Part shown: positions 1-9,221 of the stretch, piece after piece
How positions within the stretch are numbered: the stretch's first letter is position 1
Layout: every line of letters starts with the position of its first letter
Assembly: GCA_938007995.1 (NCBI GenBank)
Contig: CALLLW010000050.1
Span: 1-35,982 of the forward strand
From: an uncultured Granulosicoccaceae bacterium
GTDB lineage: Bacteria; Pseudomonadota; Gammaproteobacteria; Granulosicoccales; Granulosicoccaceae
Direction of reading: 5' to 3'
Length of the DNA: 35,982 nt
Made by a program: the position numbers and the translations under genes
Notes under the pieces: generated by a model
The model's database searches: none
Told to the model about the DNA's origin: nothing
What the model saw: the letters and a program-made list of their open reading frames with translations, nothing else

Positions 1-1
1 G

Positions 2-3000
2 GATACGCTGGAGCCAGGTGATACCGATGGTGATGGCATTCCGAACTATCTTGATACCGATTCAGACAATGACGGTATTAACGATGGTGTAGAGGCACAG
101 GTCGCCAATGTAGATACCGATGGTGATGGTATTCGCGATGCCTACGATGTTGATGTAACCGGCGGTGTTGATGCCGATGGTGACGGTGTAGACGATGCAT
201 TCGGTGCATCAAACACGCTGGACACTGACGGTGATGGTATTCCAGATGCGCTGGATGCTGATTCAGACAACGACGGTATTCCAGATGCTATTGAGGGTAA
301 CGTTGATACAGATGGTGACGGCATTCCTGATTACCTGGACACTGATTCAGACAACGATGGTATTCTCGACGGTGTCGAAGCACAGATAACCGGTACAGAC
401 AGCGATGGCGACGGCATTGATGATTTATATGATGTCGATGTCACCGGTGGTACTGACGCCGACGGCGACGGTGTTGACGACGCGACTGAAGCCACCGGCA
501 CGATTGACTCGGATGGTGATGGCACCCCGGACGCTCTTGACCTTGACTCTGACAACGACGGTATCCCTGATGTGGTGGAAGGCACCGTAGATACCGATGG
601 TGATGGTATCCCCGATTACCTTGACGGTGATTCAGACAACGATGGTCTTCTGGATTCACAGGAAGGCACCGTAGATTCAGATGCTGATGGTACTCCTGAC
701 TACTTAGACGTGGATTCAGATGGCGACGGTATTCCGGATGCGATCGAAGGCAATATCGACAGTGACGGTGACGGTACACCGGACTATCTGGATCTGGATT
801 CGGACAACGATGGCTTAAGCGATACAGAAGAATCCATGGTGACCGGTGTAGACACCGACGGTGATGGCATTGATGATCTGTATGATGTGGATGCTACCGG
901 TGGTGTTGATGCTGATGGTGATGGTGTTGATGACTCACTTGAGTCAGCACTAACGTTTGACTTTGACGGCGACGGCATTCCTGATGCCATTGAAACTGAC
1001 AGCGATAACGACGGTGTTCCAGATGCCATCGAAGGCAACACGGATACCGATGGTGACGGTATCCCTGATTATCTTGACACCGACAGTGACAACGACGGCA
1101 TCCCGGATGGGGTAGAAGCTCAGATAAGCGGCGTAGACACAGATGGTGATGGCATCGACGATCTGTATGATGTTGATGCTACCGGTGGTGTTGATGCTGA
1201 TGGCGATGGTGTCGATGACGCGATAGAAGCCTCGGGCACAGTAGACTCAGACGGTGACGGCACACCAGATATGTTGGATACCGACTCCGACAACGACGGT
1301 ATTCCTGATCTGGTCGAAGGTACTGCAGACACAGACGGTGATGGCATACCAGACTATCTGGATCTTGATTCAGACGCTGATGGCATTCCTGACGCTGTTG
1401 AAGGCAATGTCGATTCAGATGGTGATGGCATTGCAGACTACCTGGACGATGACTCAGACAACGACGGCATCAGCGATGCGATAGAAGGCACTGCTGATTC
1501 AGACTCCGATGGTATCCCTGACTACCTGGATAATGACTCAGATGGCGACGGCATTCCGGATGCCATCGAAGGTAATGTCGATACTGACGGTGATGGCACA
1601 CCGGACTATCTGGATCTTGATTCCGATAACGATGGTATTGCAGACGCAGATGAAGCTCAGCTGAGCGGCAATGACTCTGACGGTGACGGTATTGATGATC
1701 TTTATGATGTCGATCAAACCGCAGGTGTTGATGCTGATGGTGACGGCGTAGATGACGCGCTTGAAGCCACTGGCACCGTAGACACTGATGGTGATGGCAT
1801 TCCTGATGTACTTGATCCTGATTCTGACAACGACGGTATTCCAGATGCAATCGAAGGCAACGTTGATACAGACGGTGATGGCATCCCTGACTACCTGGAT
1901 ACTGATAGCGACAACGACGGTCTGCTAGATGGTGCAGAGGCTATGGTCACCGGTACCGACACTGATGGTGACGGCATTGATGACCTGTTCGATGTAGACA
2001 GCACCGGTGGTGTGGATCTGGATGGTGATGGTGTCGATGATGCGATCGAAGCGACCGGGACCGTTGATACTGATGGTGACGGAATACCCGATGCGCTTGA
2101 TGTAGATTCAGACAACGACGGTATTCCAGATGCTATCGAGGGTGATGTAGATACCGACGGTGATGGCATCCCTGATTATCTTGATACTGATTCAGACAAC
2201 GACGGCATTCCTGATGCTGTCGAAGCCCCGGTGACTGGTGTAGACACAGACGGTGACGGCATTGATGATCAGTATGATGTTGATGCGACTGGCGGCGTTG
2301 ACGCGAATAACGACGGTATTGACGATGCAGCCACTAATGTCCTTGATAGCGATGGTGATGGTGCACCGGATTATCTTGAGCCTGATTCCGATAACGATGG
2401 TATCCCTGATGCTGTTGAAGCAGGAGCTGATCCATCAGCGCCGGTAGATACTGATGCTGATGGCATACCGGACTTCCTGGATGCAGACTCAGATAACGAT
2501 GGTATTCCGGATTCGTTAGAGGGCACGGTAGACACAGACGGTGACGGTACACCGGATTATCTGGATTCTGATTCAGATGGTGATGGCATCCCTGACTCGG
2601 TAGAGGCAGGACCAACGCCTGCAGCGCCAACAGATACTGATGGTGACGGTACTCCTGATTTCCTGGAAGAAGATTCTGATGCGGATGGAATTCCGGATAG
2701 CACAGAAGCGGGTGCTAACCCTGCAGACCCTGTAGATACTGATGGCGATGGTACACCAGACTTTTTAGAGCCAGACTCAGATAACGATGGTATTCCAGAT
2801 TCGTTGGAAGGCACGGCTGATACCGATGGTGATGGTATCCCGGACTATCTTGATCCTGACTCTGATGGTGATGGCATCCCTGACTCGGTAGAAGCAGGGC
2901 CAACGCCTGCAGCACCTATAGATACAGACGGTGATGGTATACCAGACTTCCTGGAAGAAGATTCAGATGCTGACGGTATTCCTGATAATGTTGAAGCCGG

Positions 3001-4930
3001 TGCAGATCCATCAATGCCTGTAGATACTGATGGCGATGGCACACCAGACTTCTTAGAGCCAGACTCAGATAACGATGGCATTCCAGATTCAATAGAAGGT
3101 ACGGCTGATACCGATGGTGATGGTATCCCGGACTATCTTGATCCTGACTCTGATGGTGACGGTATACCTGATTCTGTAGAAGCAGGACCAACGCCTGCAG
3201 CACCTACAGATACAGATGGGGATGGCATCCCTGACTTCCTGGAACAAGATTCTGATGCTGACGGTATCCCTGATAATGTTGAAGCTGGTGCTGATCCTGT
3301 GAATCCGGTGGATTCAGATGGTGATGGCTCACCTGACTTCCTTGATCAGGACTCTGATAACGACGGTATCCTGGATGGTCTTGAAGCAGGCGCAGATGGC
3401 GCTAACCCTGCAGACACTGATGGTGATGGCGTACCGGATTATCTGGATGAAGACTCAGATAACGACGGTGTTCTAGACAATGCTGAAGCAGGCGCTGATC
3501 CATCCAACCCTGCAGATGCAGACGGAGACGGCATTCCAGACTTCCAGGAACCGGGTAGTGATTCAGATAACGACGGAATCCCTGATAGCGTTGAAGGTAC
3601 TGATGACACTGACGGTGATGGTATACCGGACTATCTGGATGATGATTCAGACAACGATGGTATCCCGGACTCAGTGGAGACCGACGTAGATTCAGATGGT
3701 GATGGTTTGCCAGACTATCTCGACGTTGATGCAGACAACGACGGAATCAGTGATGCGCTGGAGACCAGTATAGATACTGATGCAGATGGTGTAGCAGACT
3801 TCAGAGATCTGGATGTCGATAACGACGGAATCTTTGACTTGATCGAAGCGCGTATCGGGCAGGTCGAAGTAAACCAGTTAGACACAGACAACGACGGTAT
3901 TGTCGATCTCAGCAATCCATACGGTGCAAACGGTATGGCAGATATTGTTGAAACCGGACCAGACTCCGGAGTTGAAAACTACACGTTGCCAGATATCGAC
4001 GGTGATGGCGTGCTTGACTTCCGTGACCTTGATTCGGACAACGATGGTCTATTGGATACCCACGAGTCTGATCACGATGACGTCAATCTGAACGGTATTG
4101 TCGATACTGTTGCCGCTGTAAGAAGAACCATTCTGTCAGTGGATAGTTCTGGCCTTGCAATCGATGCCGGAGGGCTACCGCGTAACACTGATGGCGACGG
4201 TCTTGCTGACTTCAGAGACGCTGACAGTGACAACGACGGCATCATGGATGTAGTCGAGTCATTCGGATCGGGGCTTGATCTTGACAACGATGGCATCCTC
4301 GATGACTTCATTGACAGTGATGGCGACGGTGTTGACGATAACTGGCTAGTTGCACCTGCGGCACCGGCAGACACTGACGGTGATGGGCTTGTAGATGCTA
4401 TCGAGATTGACGCGGATGGTGATGGCATAACAGACATCATTGAGAGCGGTAGCACTGACGCTGACGGCGATGGCACTGTAGATGATTTTATAGACAGTGA
4501 TGGTGATGGTGTTGATGATGCTGTTGCCGCTGTTCCAGGCCAACTGACAGATACTGATAACGATGGTACGCCAGACTTTCAAGAGCTCGATTCGGATAAT
4601 GACGGGCTCACTGATATTGAAGAGTCAGGTGGTGTTGACGCGAATGGTGACGGTCAGGCAGATGCATTGATTAATGCGAACGCTCTTATCGATACTGATG
4701 GCGATGGCACGCCAGACTTTCAGGAAGTTGATTTTGAAATAGGCGCTGCAGACGGTGTAATTCTTACCGGGCTCGAAGGTAGTGGTTGCGCTATCGCAGG
4801 TCCGTTGCATAACGCTAACGGTGATCGAGTGGTCGATCCGACGTTGCCTGCGATGGGTCTGCTCGCATTGTTGAGCTTAACACTACGACGTCGCGTTATG
4901 AGCGTCGTACGAAAGGGAGAGAAGCAATGA
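2..4930 (+). CDS. Giant calcium-binding repeat protein (TSP3-like), 5' end outside window
   Basis: The reading frame is open from base 2, so the true start lies upstream; about 1,642 residues are visible. Nearly all of it is Asp/Gly-rich repeat of the type [12 protein letters not shown] followed by [13 protein letters not shown], matching thrombospondin type 3 / EF-like DxDxDG calcium loops. Such proteins are secreted or surface-bound and are stiffened by Ca2+. The repeats are nested in larger 95- and 96-residue units (see repeat entries). The last ~50 residues differ: a Gly-Ser-Gly-Cys motif, then VDPTLP, a short hydrophobic helix and an RRR cluster, resembling the JDVT-CTERM family of C-terminal sorting signals, in which a tail is processed by a membrane protease. 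The stop overlaps the start of the OmpA-like lipoprotein gene (ATGA), so the two are translationally coupled. An adhesin, matrix or stalk role is inference. Confidence 0.88.
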   Translation, partial: DTLEPGDTDGDGIPNYLDTDSDNDGINDGVEAQVANVDTDGDGIRDAYDVDVTGGVDADGDGVDDAFGASNTLDTDGDGIPDALDADSDNDGIPDAIEGNVDTDGDGIPDYLDTDSDNDGILDGVEAQITGTDSDGDGIDDLYDVDVTGGTDADGDGVDDATEATGTIDSDGDGTPDALDLDSDNDGIPDVVEGTVDTDGDGIPDYLDGDSDNDGLLDSQEGTVDSDADGTPDYLDVDSDGDGIPDAIEGNIDSDGDGTPDYLDLDSDNDGLSDTEESMVTGVDTDGDGIDDLYDVDATGGVDADGDGVDDSLESALTFDFDGDGIPDAIETDSDNDGVPDAIEGNTDTDGDGIPDYLDTDSDNDGIPDGVEAQISGVDTDGDGIDDLYDVDATGGVDADGDGVDDAIEASGTVDSDGDGTPDMLDTDSDNDGIPDLVEGTADTDGDGIPDYLDLDSDADGIPDAVEGNVDSDGDGIADYLDDDSDNDGISDAIEGTADSDSDGIPDYLDNDSDGDGIPDAIEGNVDTDGDGTPDYLDLDSDNDGIADADEAQLSGNDSDGDGIDDLYDVDQTAGVDADGDGVDDALEATGTVDTDGDGIPDVLDPDSDNDGIPDAIEGNVDTDGDGIPDYLDTDSDNDGLLDGAEAMVTGTDTDGDGIDDLFDVDSTGGVDLDGDGVDDAIEATGTVDTDGDGIPDALDVDSDNDGIPDAIEGDVDTDGDGIPDYLDTDSDNDGIPDAVEAPVTGVDTDGDGIDDQYDVDATGGVDANNDGIDDAATNVLDSDGDGAPDYLEPDSDNDGIPDAVEAGADPSAPVDTDADGIPDFLDADSDNDGIPDSLEGTVDTDGDGTPDYLDSDSDGDGIPDSVEAGPTPAAPTDTDGDGTPDFLEEDSDADGIPDSTEAGANPADPVDTDGDGTPDFLEPDSDNDGIPDSLEGTADTDGDGIPDYLDPDSDGDGIPDSVEAGPTPAAPIDTDGDGIPDFLEEDSDADGIPDNVEAGADPSMPVDTDGDGTPDFLEPDSDNDGIPDSIEGTADTDGDGIPDYLDPDSDGDGIPDSVEAGPTPAAPTDTDGDGIPDFLEQDSDADGIPDNVEAGADPVNPVDSDGDGSPDFLDQDSDNDGILDGLEAGADGANPADTDGDGVPDYLDEDSDNDGVLDNAEAGADPSNPADADGDGIPDFQEPGSDSDNDGIPDSVEGTDDTDGDGIPDYLDDDSDNDGIPDSVETDVDSDGDGLPDYLDVDADNDGISDALETSIDTDADGVADFRDLDVDNDGIFDLIEARIGQVEVNQLDTDNDGIVDLSNPYGANGMADIVETGPDSGVENYTLPDIDGDGVLDFRDLDSDNDGLLDTHESDHDDVNLNGIVDTVAAVRRTILSVDSSGLAIDAGGLPRNTDGDGLADFRDADSDNDGIMDVVESFGSGLDLDNDGILDDFIDSDGDGVDDNWLVAPAAPADTDGDGLVDAIEIDADGDGITDIIESGSTDADGDGTVDDFIDSDGDGVDDAVAAVPGQLTDTDNDGTPDFQELDSDNDGLTDIEESGGVDANGDGQADALINANALIDTDGDGTPDFQEVDFEIGAADGVILTGLEGSGCAIAGPLHNANGDRVVDPTLPAMGLLALLSLTLRRRVMSVVRKGEKQ
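113..2527 (+). repeat. Higher-order 285-bp coding repeat in the TSP3 protein
   Basis: A marker block encoding [12 protein letters not shown] then [14 protein letters not shown] recurs with its first Asp codon at 113, 398, 851, 1136, 1673, 1958 and 2243. Spacings are 285, 453, 285, 537, 285 and 285 bases. The basic unit is therefore 285 bp (95 residues), and longer gaps contain extra short TSP3 repeats. The spacings were read directly; the unit's outer limits are approximate. Confidence 0.85.
2570..3433 (+). repeat. Three tandem 288-bp coding repeats
   Basis: Blocks beginning [20 protein letters not shown] start at 2570, 2858 and 3146, exactly 288 bp (96 residues) apart. A 59-base stretch, 2813-2871, is identical to 3101-3159, which suggests recent duplication or gene conversion. 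The third copy diverges in its second half. Confidence 0.88.
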
Positions 4931-6048
4931 GAAAGCTACGCTCAGTAGTACTGCTGACTTCCAGCCTCGTGTTGCTCAATGGTTGTGCTTCACTGCAAAG
5001 CGGGTCACTGCCAAGTGATCTGGAACAAAGGGAGAGTAGTTGGAAGAACGTTTTCAATACTTCTGATGACGCCTCGACTTACGAAGACCGTCTATCGCGT
5101 GGGCTTTATGCGACAGTGGGCATTGGCCCGAGTCGCATGGAGCCGGATACCAGCCAGCTTGCTCTCTGGGATCCGAATGATCGGGTAGAACCGGCCGGTC
5201 AAATCACCGTTGGTGCTGATATTAGTAAGCACTTTGCAATAGAAGCTCACTCTGCAGACTTAGGCAGTGCGGGTCTGTCACCAAGGGGTCGAATAAATTA
5301 CCACATCAATGGTGCGAGTGCGTTGCTCTACGCCGGTGGGAATCGTGATCGATTTCGTCGGCAAGGTCTAACAGCCTACGGCCGGGTAGGGGTTGGTTTC
5401 CTTGAGAACACAGCGATAGGTGATGTGCCGTTTATCAAACAGAACGGTACGCACGTACTATTTGGTGCCGGTGTAGAGTACATGACACCAATCGGTGTGG
5501 GCTTGCGCGCAGAGGGTTTTAGTTTTGATAAAGATGCCAGGTATGCCCAGCTAGCGTTAATGTACCGTATGGGTCGTAAGCAGCGGATTATTAGACCGAA
5601 GCTTGTAGCAGCTCCAAAGCCAGCACCAAAGCCAGTCATTGCGGCAGCAGCAGCGCCGCCACCTCCACCCCCGCCACCGGTGGTAGTGCCTGAGCCAAAT
5701 GTGTGTGACGGACTATCCGGTGTATTGGATGGTGTGAACTTCCATACTGATTCTGCAGATATTACCGGTGCATCAACGTGGGTATTGGATGAAATAGCCA
5801 GTCAACTGTTGAGTTGCGACACTGTGACCGCAGAGATTTCCGCACATACAGATTCAATCGGTGAAGAGGCTTACAATCAAGCGCTGTCAGAAAGACGTGC
5901 GCGATCAGTAGTGGGTTACCTGATTAAGCGTGGCCTACCAAGGGATCGTTTAAGCGCTATTGCCTTCGGAGAATCCAGGCCGATTGACAGTAACTTAACC
6001 ACGAATGGCAGGTCCCGGAACAGACGTGTAGAAATCAGCGTCCGTTAA
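4927..6048 (+). CDS. OmpA-family lipoprotein with beta-barrel-like N-domain
   Basis: The 373-residue protein begins with a lipoprotein signal peptide (basic start, hydrophobic stretch, lipobox LNGC with Cys20). Residues ~58-215 contain alternating aromatic/Gly strands like an OmpA-type barrel. A Pro/Ala-rich linker follows at ~223-258 (a run of eight prolines), then an OmpA-like peptidoglycan-binding domain at ~265-373. The diagnostic Asp309 (AHTDS) and Arg324 (SERRARSV) are present. Cys260 and Cys297 could form a disulfide. The start overlaps the stop of the upstream giant protein gene, so the two probably form one unit in which this protein links outer membrane and cell wall and may anchor or export its partner. 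That partnership is inferred from coupling only. The combination of a lipobox with a barrel-like domain is unusual; the strands could instead form a periplasmic domain. Confidence 0.85.
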   Translation: MRKLRSVVLLTSSLVLLNGCASLQSGSLPSDLEQRESSWKNVFNTSDDASTYEDRLSRGLYATVGIGPSRMEPDTSQLALWDPNDRVEPAGQITVGADISKHFAIEAHSADLGSAGLSPRGRINYHINGASALLYAGGNRDRFRRQGLTAYGRVGVGFLENTAIGDVPFIKQNGTHVLFGAGVEYMTPIGVGLRAEGFSFDKDARYAQLALMYRMGRKQRIIRPKLVAAPKPAPKPVIAAAAAPPPPPPPPVVVPEPNVCDGLSGVLDGVNFHTDSADITGASTWVLDEIASQLLSCDTVTAEISAHTDSIGEEAYNQALSERRARSVVGYLIKRGLPRDRLSAIAFGESRPIDSNLTTNGRSRNRRVEISVR

Positions 6049-6063
6049 AGCATGGCAGCAGTA

Positions 6064-6097
6064 CAAAAAAGCCCGCAACCAAGCGGGCTTTTTTTTT
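6064..6097 (+). terminator. Rho-independent terminator after the OmpA-like gene
   Basis: The stem GCCCGC (6071-6076) pairs with GCGGGC (6083-6088) across a six-base AACCAA loop, followed by nine T residues (6089-6097). A run of A precedes the stem, so it could also act on the other strand. It starts about 15 bases after the stop codon. Confidence 0.92.
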
Positions 6098-6139
6098 GAC
6101 GCGCCAAATATAGCGCGATGCGTCATGATTGGCGTTTAT

Positions 6140-6432
6140 CAAGTGGTAAGTGAAAGCGAGCCACGAAGTGATCTGGAGGTGAAAGTCCTCCGGGGCCTTG
6201 ATAACAGGAACCTCTGACTGAACAGCAAGTGCAACATAGTGAGGTGTTGTGTGAAGGAAGATGCTGGCAAAGCTCTGGCCTGAAGAACAGGAGCTGTATA
6301 TAAGGCATGAGATGCGTGGGTGAGGGAGCCAAAAAGCCAGAAGCCCGATATTATCCAGAAGCACAATATTAACGCACGAGTCGAGAGTTGCCCGAATGTG
6401 CGGCTTGGTCGTCAATTTTAATTCGTGCGCGC
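6140..6432 (+). mobile_element. Group II intron-like 5' remnant without maturase (tentative)
   Basis: This stretch between the terminator and kbl has no convincing gene but carries ordered, RNA-like sequence. GGAGG-TGAAAGT-CCTCC at ~6175-6191 is a hairpin capped by a GAAA tetraloop. It is followed by CAACA/TGTTG and AGCTC/GAGCT stem pairs and a CGCAC...GTGCG pair. The wording 'GTGAAAGCGAGCCACGAAGTGATCTGGAGG' style, as recalled from domain I regions of bacterial group II introns, is the basis for the call. No reverse transcriptase/maturase reading frame and no domain V were seen, so it would be a truncated copy. It could alternatively be another structured RNA. Boundaries are approximate. Confidence 0.42.
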
Positions 6433-6585
6433 CGATATACAGGTTAAGCGAGAATCCGGTAAAGTACTCTAAAGCGACGTCAGTAATAGATAGTTTGATG
6501 TCTGTTTTTTGCGGCATTCAGACTGGCTTGACCATATCTCAATAATTACTGCGCACACATTAGCCACCGAAGAGGCAAGCAAACC

Positions 6586-7791
6586 GTGACTGATCAGTAC
6601 CTCGCCCATGTTGCTAACGAACTCGAGCAGATAAAAAGCTCAGGTCTGTGGAAAGCCGAGCGCCAAATGTTGTCACCTCAGTCTGGCAAGGTGCAGGTTG
6701 AGGGCAATAATTCCTCCGCTGGTGTGATTAATTTATGCGCCAATAATTACCTTGGTCTGGCTAATGATCCCAGGTTAATAGCTGCTGTTAAGCAAGCCAT
6801 GGACTCACACGGTTATGGCATGGCGAGTGTGCGGTTTATCTGCGGCACGCAGGATCTACACAGAAAGTTAGAGCAGTCGATCGCAGCTTATCTCGGTAAA
6901 GATGATTCAATTTTGTTTGCCTCTTGTTTTGATGCCAACGGTGGTTTGTTTGAGCCGCTGCTGAGTGATCAGGATGCAATCGTATCGGACTCACTTAATC
7001 ACGCATCCATTATTGATGGCATACGTTTATGCAAAGCAAAGCGCTATCGCTACCAGAATTCAGACATGACAGATCTGGAGTCACAACTTAAGCAGGCAAG
7101 AAATGACGGTGCAAGATTTATCATGATTGCCACCGATGGTGTTTTTTCAATGGACGGCTATCTGGCTAATCTACCTGATATCACCGCACTGGCAAAAAAG
7201 TACGAAGCGCTGGTGATGGTGGATGATTGTCATGCTACCGGTGTGATCGGCAAGGGCGGCAGAGGCACAGCCAGTCACTTCAGAGTTGATGATGGCGTTG
7301 ATGTGATTACCGGCACATTGGGTAAAGCGCTGGGTGGTGCTATAGGCGGCTTTATAGCTGGCGCGGCACCGTTGATTGATCTTCTCAGACAGCGCGCCCG
7401 TCCCTATCTTTTTTCCAATGCCTTACCACCGGGTGTTGTGGCGGCAGGCATTGAAGCGATCCGGTTAACAGAAAGTGATAACAGCATGCGCCAGCAGTTA
7501 AATGACAATACGGCGTTCTGGCGGCAAGGCCTGAGCGCACTTGGATACGAACTGCTGCAAGGTGAACATCCGATAATTCCGGTTATGCTTGGGGATGCAA
7601 AACTGGCTCAGTCGATGTCACAGCATTTATTCGAGCAGGGTGTTTATGCATCGGGTTTTTTCTACCCGGTAGTGCCGCAGGGCAAAGCCAGAATAAGAAC
7701 CCAGATGAGTGCTGCTCACAGTCGGCAGGATCTTGAGCGGGCGCTTGACGCTTTTGAAAAAGCCGGCAAACTCAGTGGAGCGTTGGCATGA
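6586..7791 (+). CDS. kbl: Glycine C-acetyltransferase (2-amino-3-ketobutyrate CoA ligase)
   Basis: The cytoplasmic PLP enzyme cleaves 2-amino-3-oxobutyrate with CoA to glycine and acetyl-CoA, the second step of the threonine dehydrogenase pathway. The 401 residues match the family length (E. coli Kbl 398). The alpha-oxoamine synthase features are clear: NLCANNYLGLAN near residues 47-58, the GMASVRFICGTQ segment, the PLP aspartate region MVDDCHATG, and the Schiff-base lysine Lys247 in TGTLGKALGG. The start is GTG at 6586, with AGAGG at 6571-6575 as ribosome binding site. The stop overlaps the tdh start (ATGA), giving a kbl-tdh operon in the same order as in E. coli. Confidence 0.96.
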   Translation: MTDQYLAHVANELEQIKSSGLWKAERQMLSPQSGKVQVEGNNSSAGVINLCANNYLGLANDPRLIAAVKQAMDSHGYGMASVRFICGTQDLHRKLEQSIAAYLGKDDSILFASCFDANGGLFEPLLSDQDAIVSDSLNHASIIDGIRLCKAKRYRYQNSDMTDLESQLKQARNDGARFIMIATDGVFSMDGYLANLPDITALAKKYEALVMVDDCHATGVIGKGGRGTASHFRVDDGVDVITGTLGKALGGAIGGFIAGAAPLIDLLRQRARPYLFSNALPPGVVAAGIEAIRLTESDNSMRQQLNDNTAFWRQGLSALGYELLQGEHPIIPVMLGDAKLAQSMSQHLFEQGVYASGFFYPVVPQGKARIRTQMSAAHSRQDLERALDAFEKAGKLSGALA

Positions 7792-8825
7792 ACGAGATGA
7801 GAGCACTGGTCAAAGCGGAGCCTGCAGTCGGACTGCAAATGTGCAATGTTCCTGTGCCGCAAATCAACGCTGATGAAGTCTTGATCAAAATAAACAAGAC
7901 CGGCATTTGCGGTACTGATATTCATATCTGGAACTGGGATGAATGGGCTGCCCGAACAGTTCCTGTGCCGCTGGTCGTGGGCCATGAGTTCGCAGGCGTT
8001 GTTGTTGAAGTGGGTAAGAACGTTACCTCGGTGGTTAAGGGGCAACGGGTCAGCGGCGAAGGTCATCTGGTGGGTAAGACATCGCGCCAGTCACGTTCCG
8101 GTAAATTTCATCTTGATCCAGAGACTCGTGGCATAGGGGTTAACGAACCGGGGGCATTTGCTGAGTACCTGGCACTGGATGCATTTAATGTGGTGCCACT
8201 ATCCGATGCGATTGACGATGACATCGGCGCAATTTTAGACCCGTTGGGTAATGCAGTGCATACCGCGTTAAGCTTTGACCTGGTCAGTGAAGATGTATTG
8301 ATCACCGGTGCCGGTCCTATAGGTATCATGGCTGCCGCAGTCGCACGTCAGGCAGGCGCACGCAATATTGTCATTACCGATATCAATGCAGACAGACTCG
8401 CACTGGCAGAAAAAGTCACTGATGTAGTTCCGGTTAATGTCGCACAGGAAGACCTTAAAGTGGTATCAGACAAGCTCGGCTTAATACAGGGTTTTGATAT
8501 TGGCCTTGAAATGTCAGGCAACCAGATTGCACTTGATCAGATGATAGAGTCACTGGTGATGGGTGGTCGAATTGCCATGCTGGGTATCCCACCCGGAAAA
8601 AGCCCGATGGACTGGTCCCGAATGGTATTTAAATCAATAACGCTCAAAGGTGTCTACGGGCGCGAGATATTTGAAACCTGGTACAAAATGATATCGATGC
8701 TTGAGAATGGTCTTGATGTTTCCAAAGTCATTACGCACCGATTCTCTGCCAATGATTATCAGGCAGGTTTCAGGGAAATGCTGGGCGGCTCAAGCGGCAA
8801 GGTGGTGCTGGACTGGGCGGCTTAA
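7788..8825 (+). CDS. tdh: L-threonine 3-dehydrogenase lacking the structural-zinc cysteines
   Basis: This 345-residue medium-chain alcohol dehydrogenase family enzyme oxidises L-threonine to 2-amino-3-oxobutyrate with NAD+, feeding Kbl encoded just upstream. Catalytic zinc ligands are retained: Cys41 (ICGTDIHIWNWDEW), His66 and Glu67 (GHEFAG); His93 (GEGH) matches E. coli His90. The NAD-binding Rossmann loop is GAGPIG (~174-179). Alignment by eye to E. coli Tdh needs no gaps between GEGH and the GVN segment. In it the four structural-zinc cysteines (93, 96, 99, 107) are Gly96, Ser99, Ser102 and Asp110 here. The lobe around residues 94-110 must therefore fold without Zn. The overall fold and the operon with kbl still support Tdh activity, though another secondary alcohol substrate is possible. 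Confidence 0.93.
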   Translation: MNEMRALVKAEPAVGLQMCNVPVPQINADEVLIKINKTGICGTDIHIWNWDEWAARTVPVPLVVGHEFAGVVVEVGKNVTSVVKGQRVSGEGHLVGKTSRQSRSGKFHLDPETRGIGVNEPGAFAEYLALDAFNVVPLSDAIDDDIGAILDPLGNAVHTALSFDLVSEDVLITGAGPIGIMAAAVARQAGARNIVITDINADRLALAEKVTDVVPVNVAQEDLKVVSDKLGLIQGFDIGLEMSGNQIALDQMIESLVMGGRIAMLGIPPGKSPMDWSRMVFKSITLKGVYGREIFETWYKMISMLENGLDVSKVITHRFSANDYQAGFREMLGGSSGKVVLDWAA

Positions 8826-9160
8826 ATGCACCTGAATAACTGCCACTTGTTCTAGCCCGGCTTATTCAGAAAATGACGGCATCCCGCTTGCTCCCTGATT
8901 CCACAGCGAATTTTTTCTCTTGCAAATATCAATAAGCCAGCTAAATCAAAATATGGCACGCGAGAAGAAAATACCCGGTGAAACCAACGCTCTGCGCGCT
9001 AAGCTCGCCATTTCACGAATAAACCGGGCTGGTTGACTGACTCGGGGCGTTATTGCCAACGCCATTAGCCAGTGCCATTAGCCAAAGTCATTAGCCAGCG
9101 CCATTACCCGGGGCCATTACCCAGGGCCGCTGATTATAGAAAGTGATTAACAGAAATAAA
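8826..9160. other. Intergenic region tdh-preT
   Basis: No supported gene. An 8-bp inverted repeat CTGAATAA (8832-8839) / TTATTCAG (8862-8869) just after tdh could be a weak hairpin, but no T-tract follows. A second pair, GTGAAA near 8980 and TTTCAC near 9010, lies inside CCCGG/CCGGG. The right part holds the 13-bp tandem repeats listed separately. Confidence 0.5.
9061..9125. repeat. Five tandem copies of a 13-bp repeat
   Basis: Consecutive 13-base units start at 9061, 9074, 9087, 9100 and 9113: GCCATTAGCCAGT, GCCATTAGCCAAA, GTCATTAGCCAGC, GCCATTACCCGGG, GCCATTACCCAGG. A degenerate sixth unit may precede at 9048. The array ends 35 bases upstream of the predicted RutR operator. Confidence 0.9.
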
Positions 9161-9176
9161 TTTACCATTTGGTCAA
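9161..9176 (+). promoter_or_regulatory. Predicted RutR-type operator before preT
   Basis: TTTACCATTTGGTCAA matches the E. coli RutR consensus TTGACCANNTGGTCAA at all but one defined position. It ends 45 bases before the preT start, and a RutR-like TetR regulator is encoded in the same locus. This implies repression of preTA, relieved by a pyrimidine ligand. Confidence 0.75.
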
Positions 9177-9221
9177 ATATGTGGCAATCTACGCGTGGTG
9201 GAAATATGCTGAGGAAAAACT

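Noticed and set aside
142..4810. Many long frames on the opposite strand of the repeat protein, rich in Ser/Pro/His
   Set aside because: They arise from the repetitive Asp/Gly codons of the real gene and copy its periodicity.
1..4930. CRISPR-like array in the repeats
   Set aside because: The repeats are in-frame coding units with no unique spacers.
6035..6517. 160-codon minus-strand frame across the terminator and intron-like region
   Set aside because: It runs through a strong terminator hairpin and structured non-coding sequence, has no ribosome binding site and no recognisable domain.
8953..9036. 27-codon frame MAREKKIPGE... between tdh and preT
   Set aside because: Too short, no ribosome binding site, no family.
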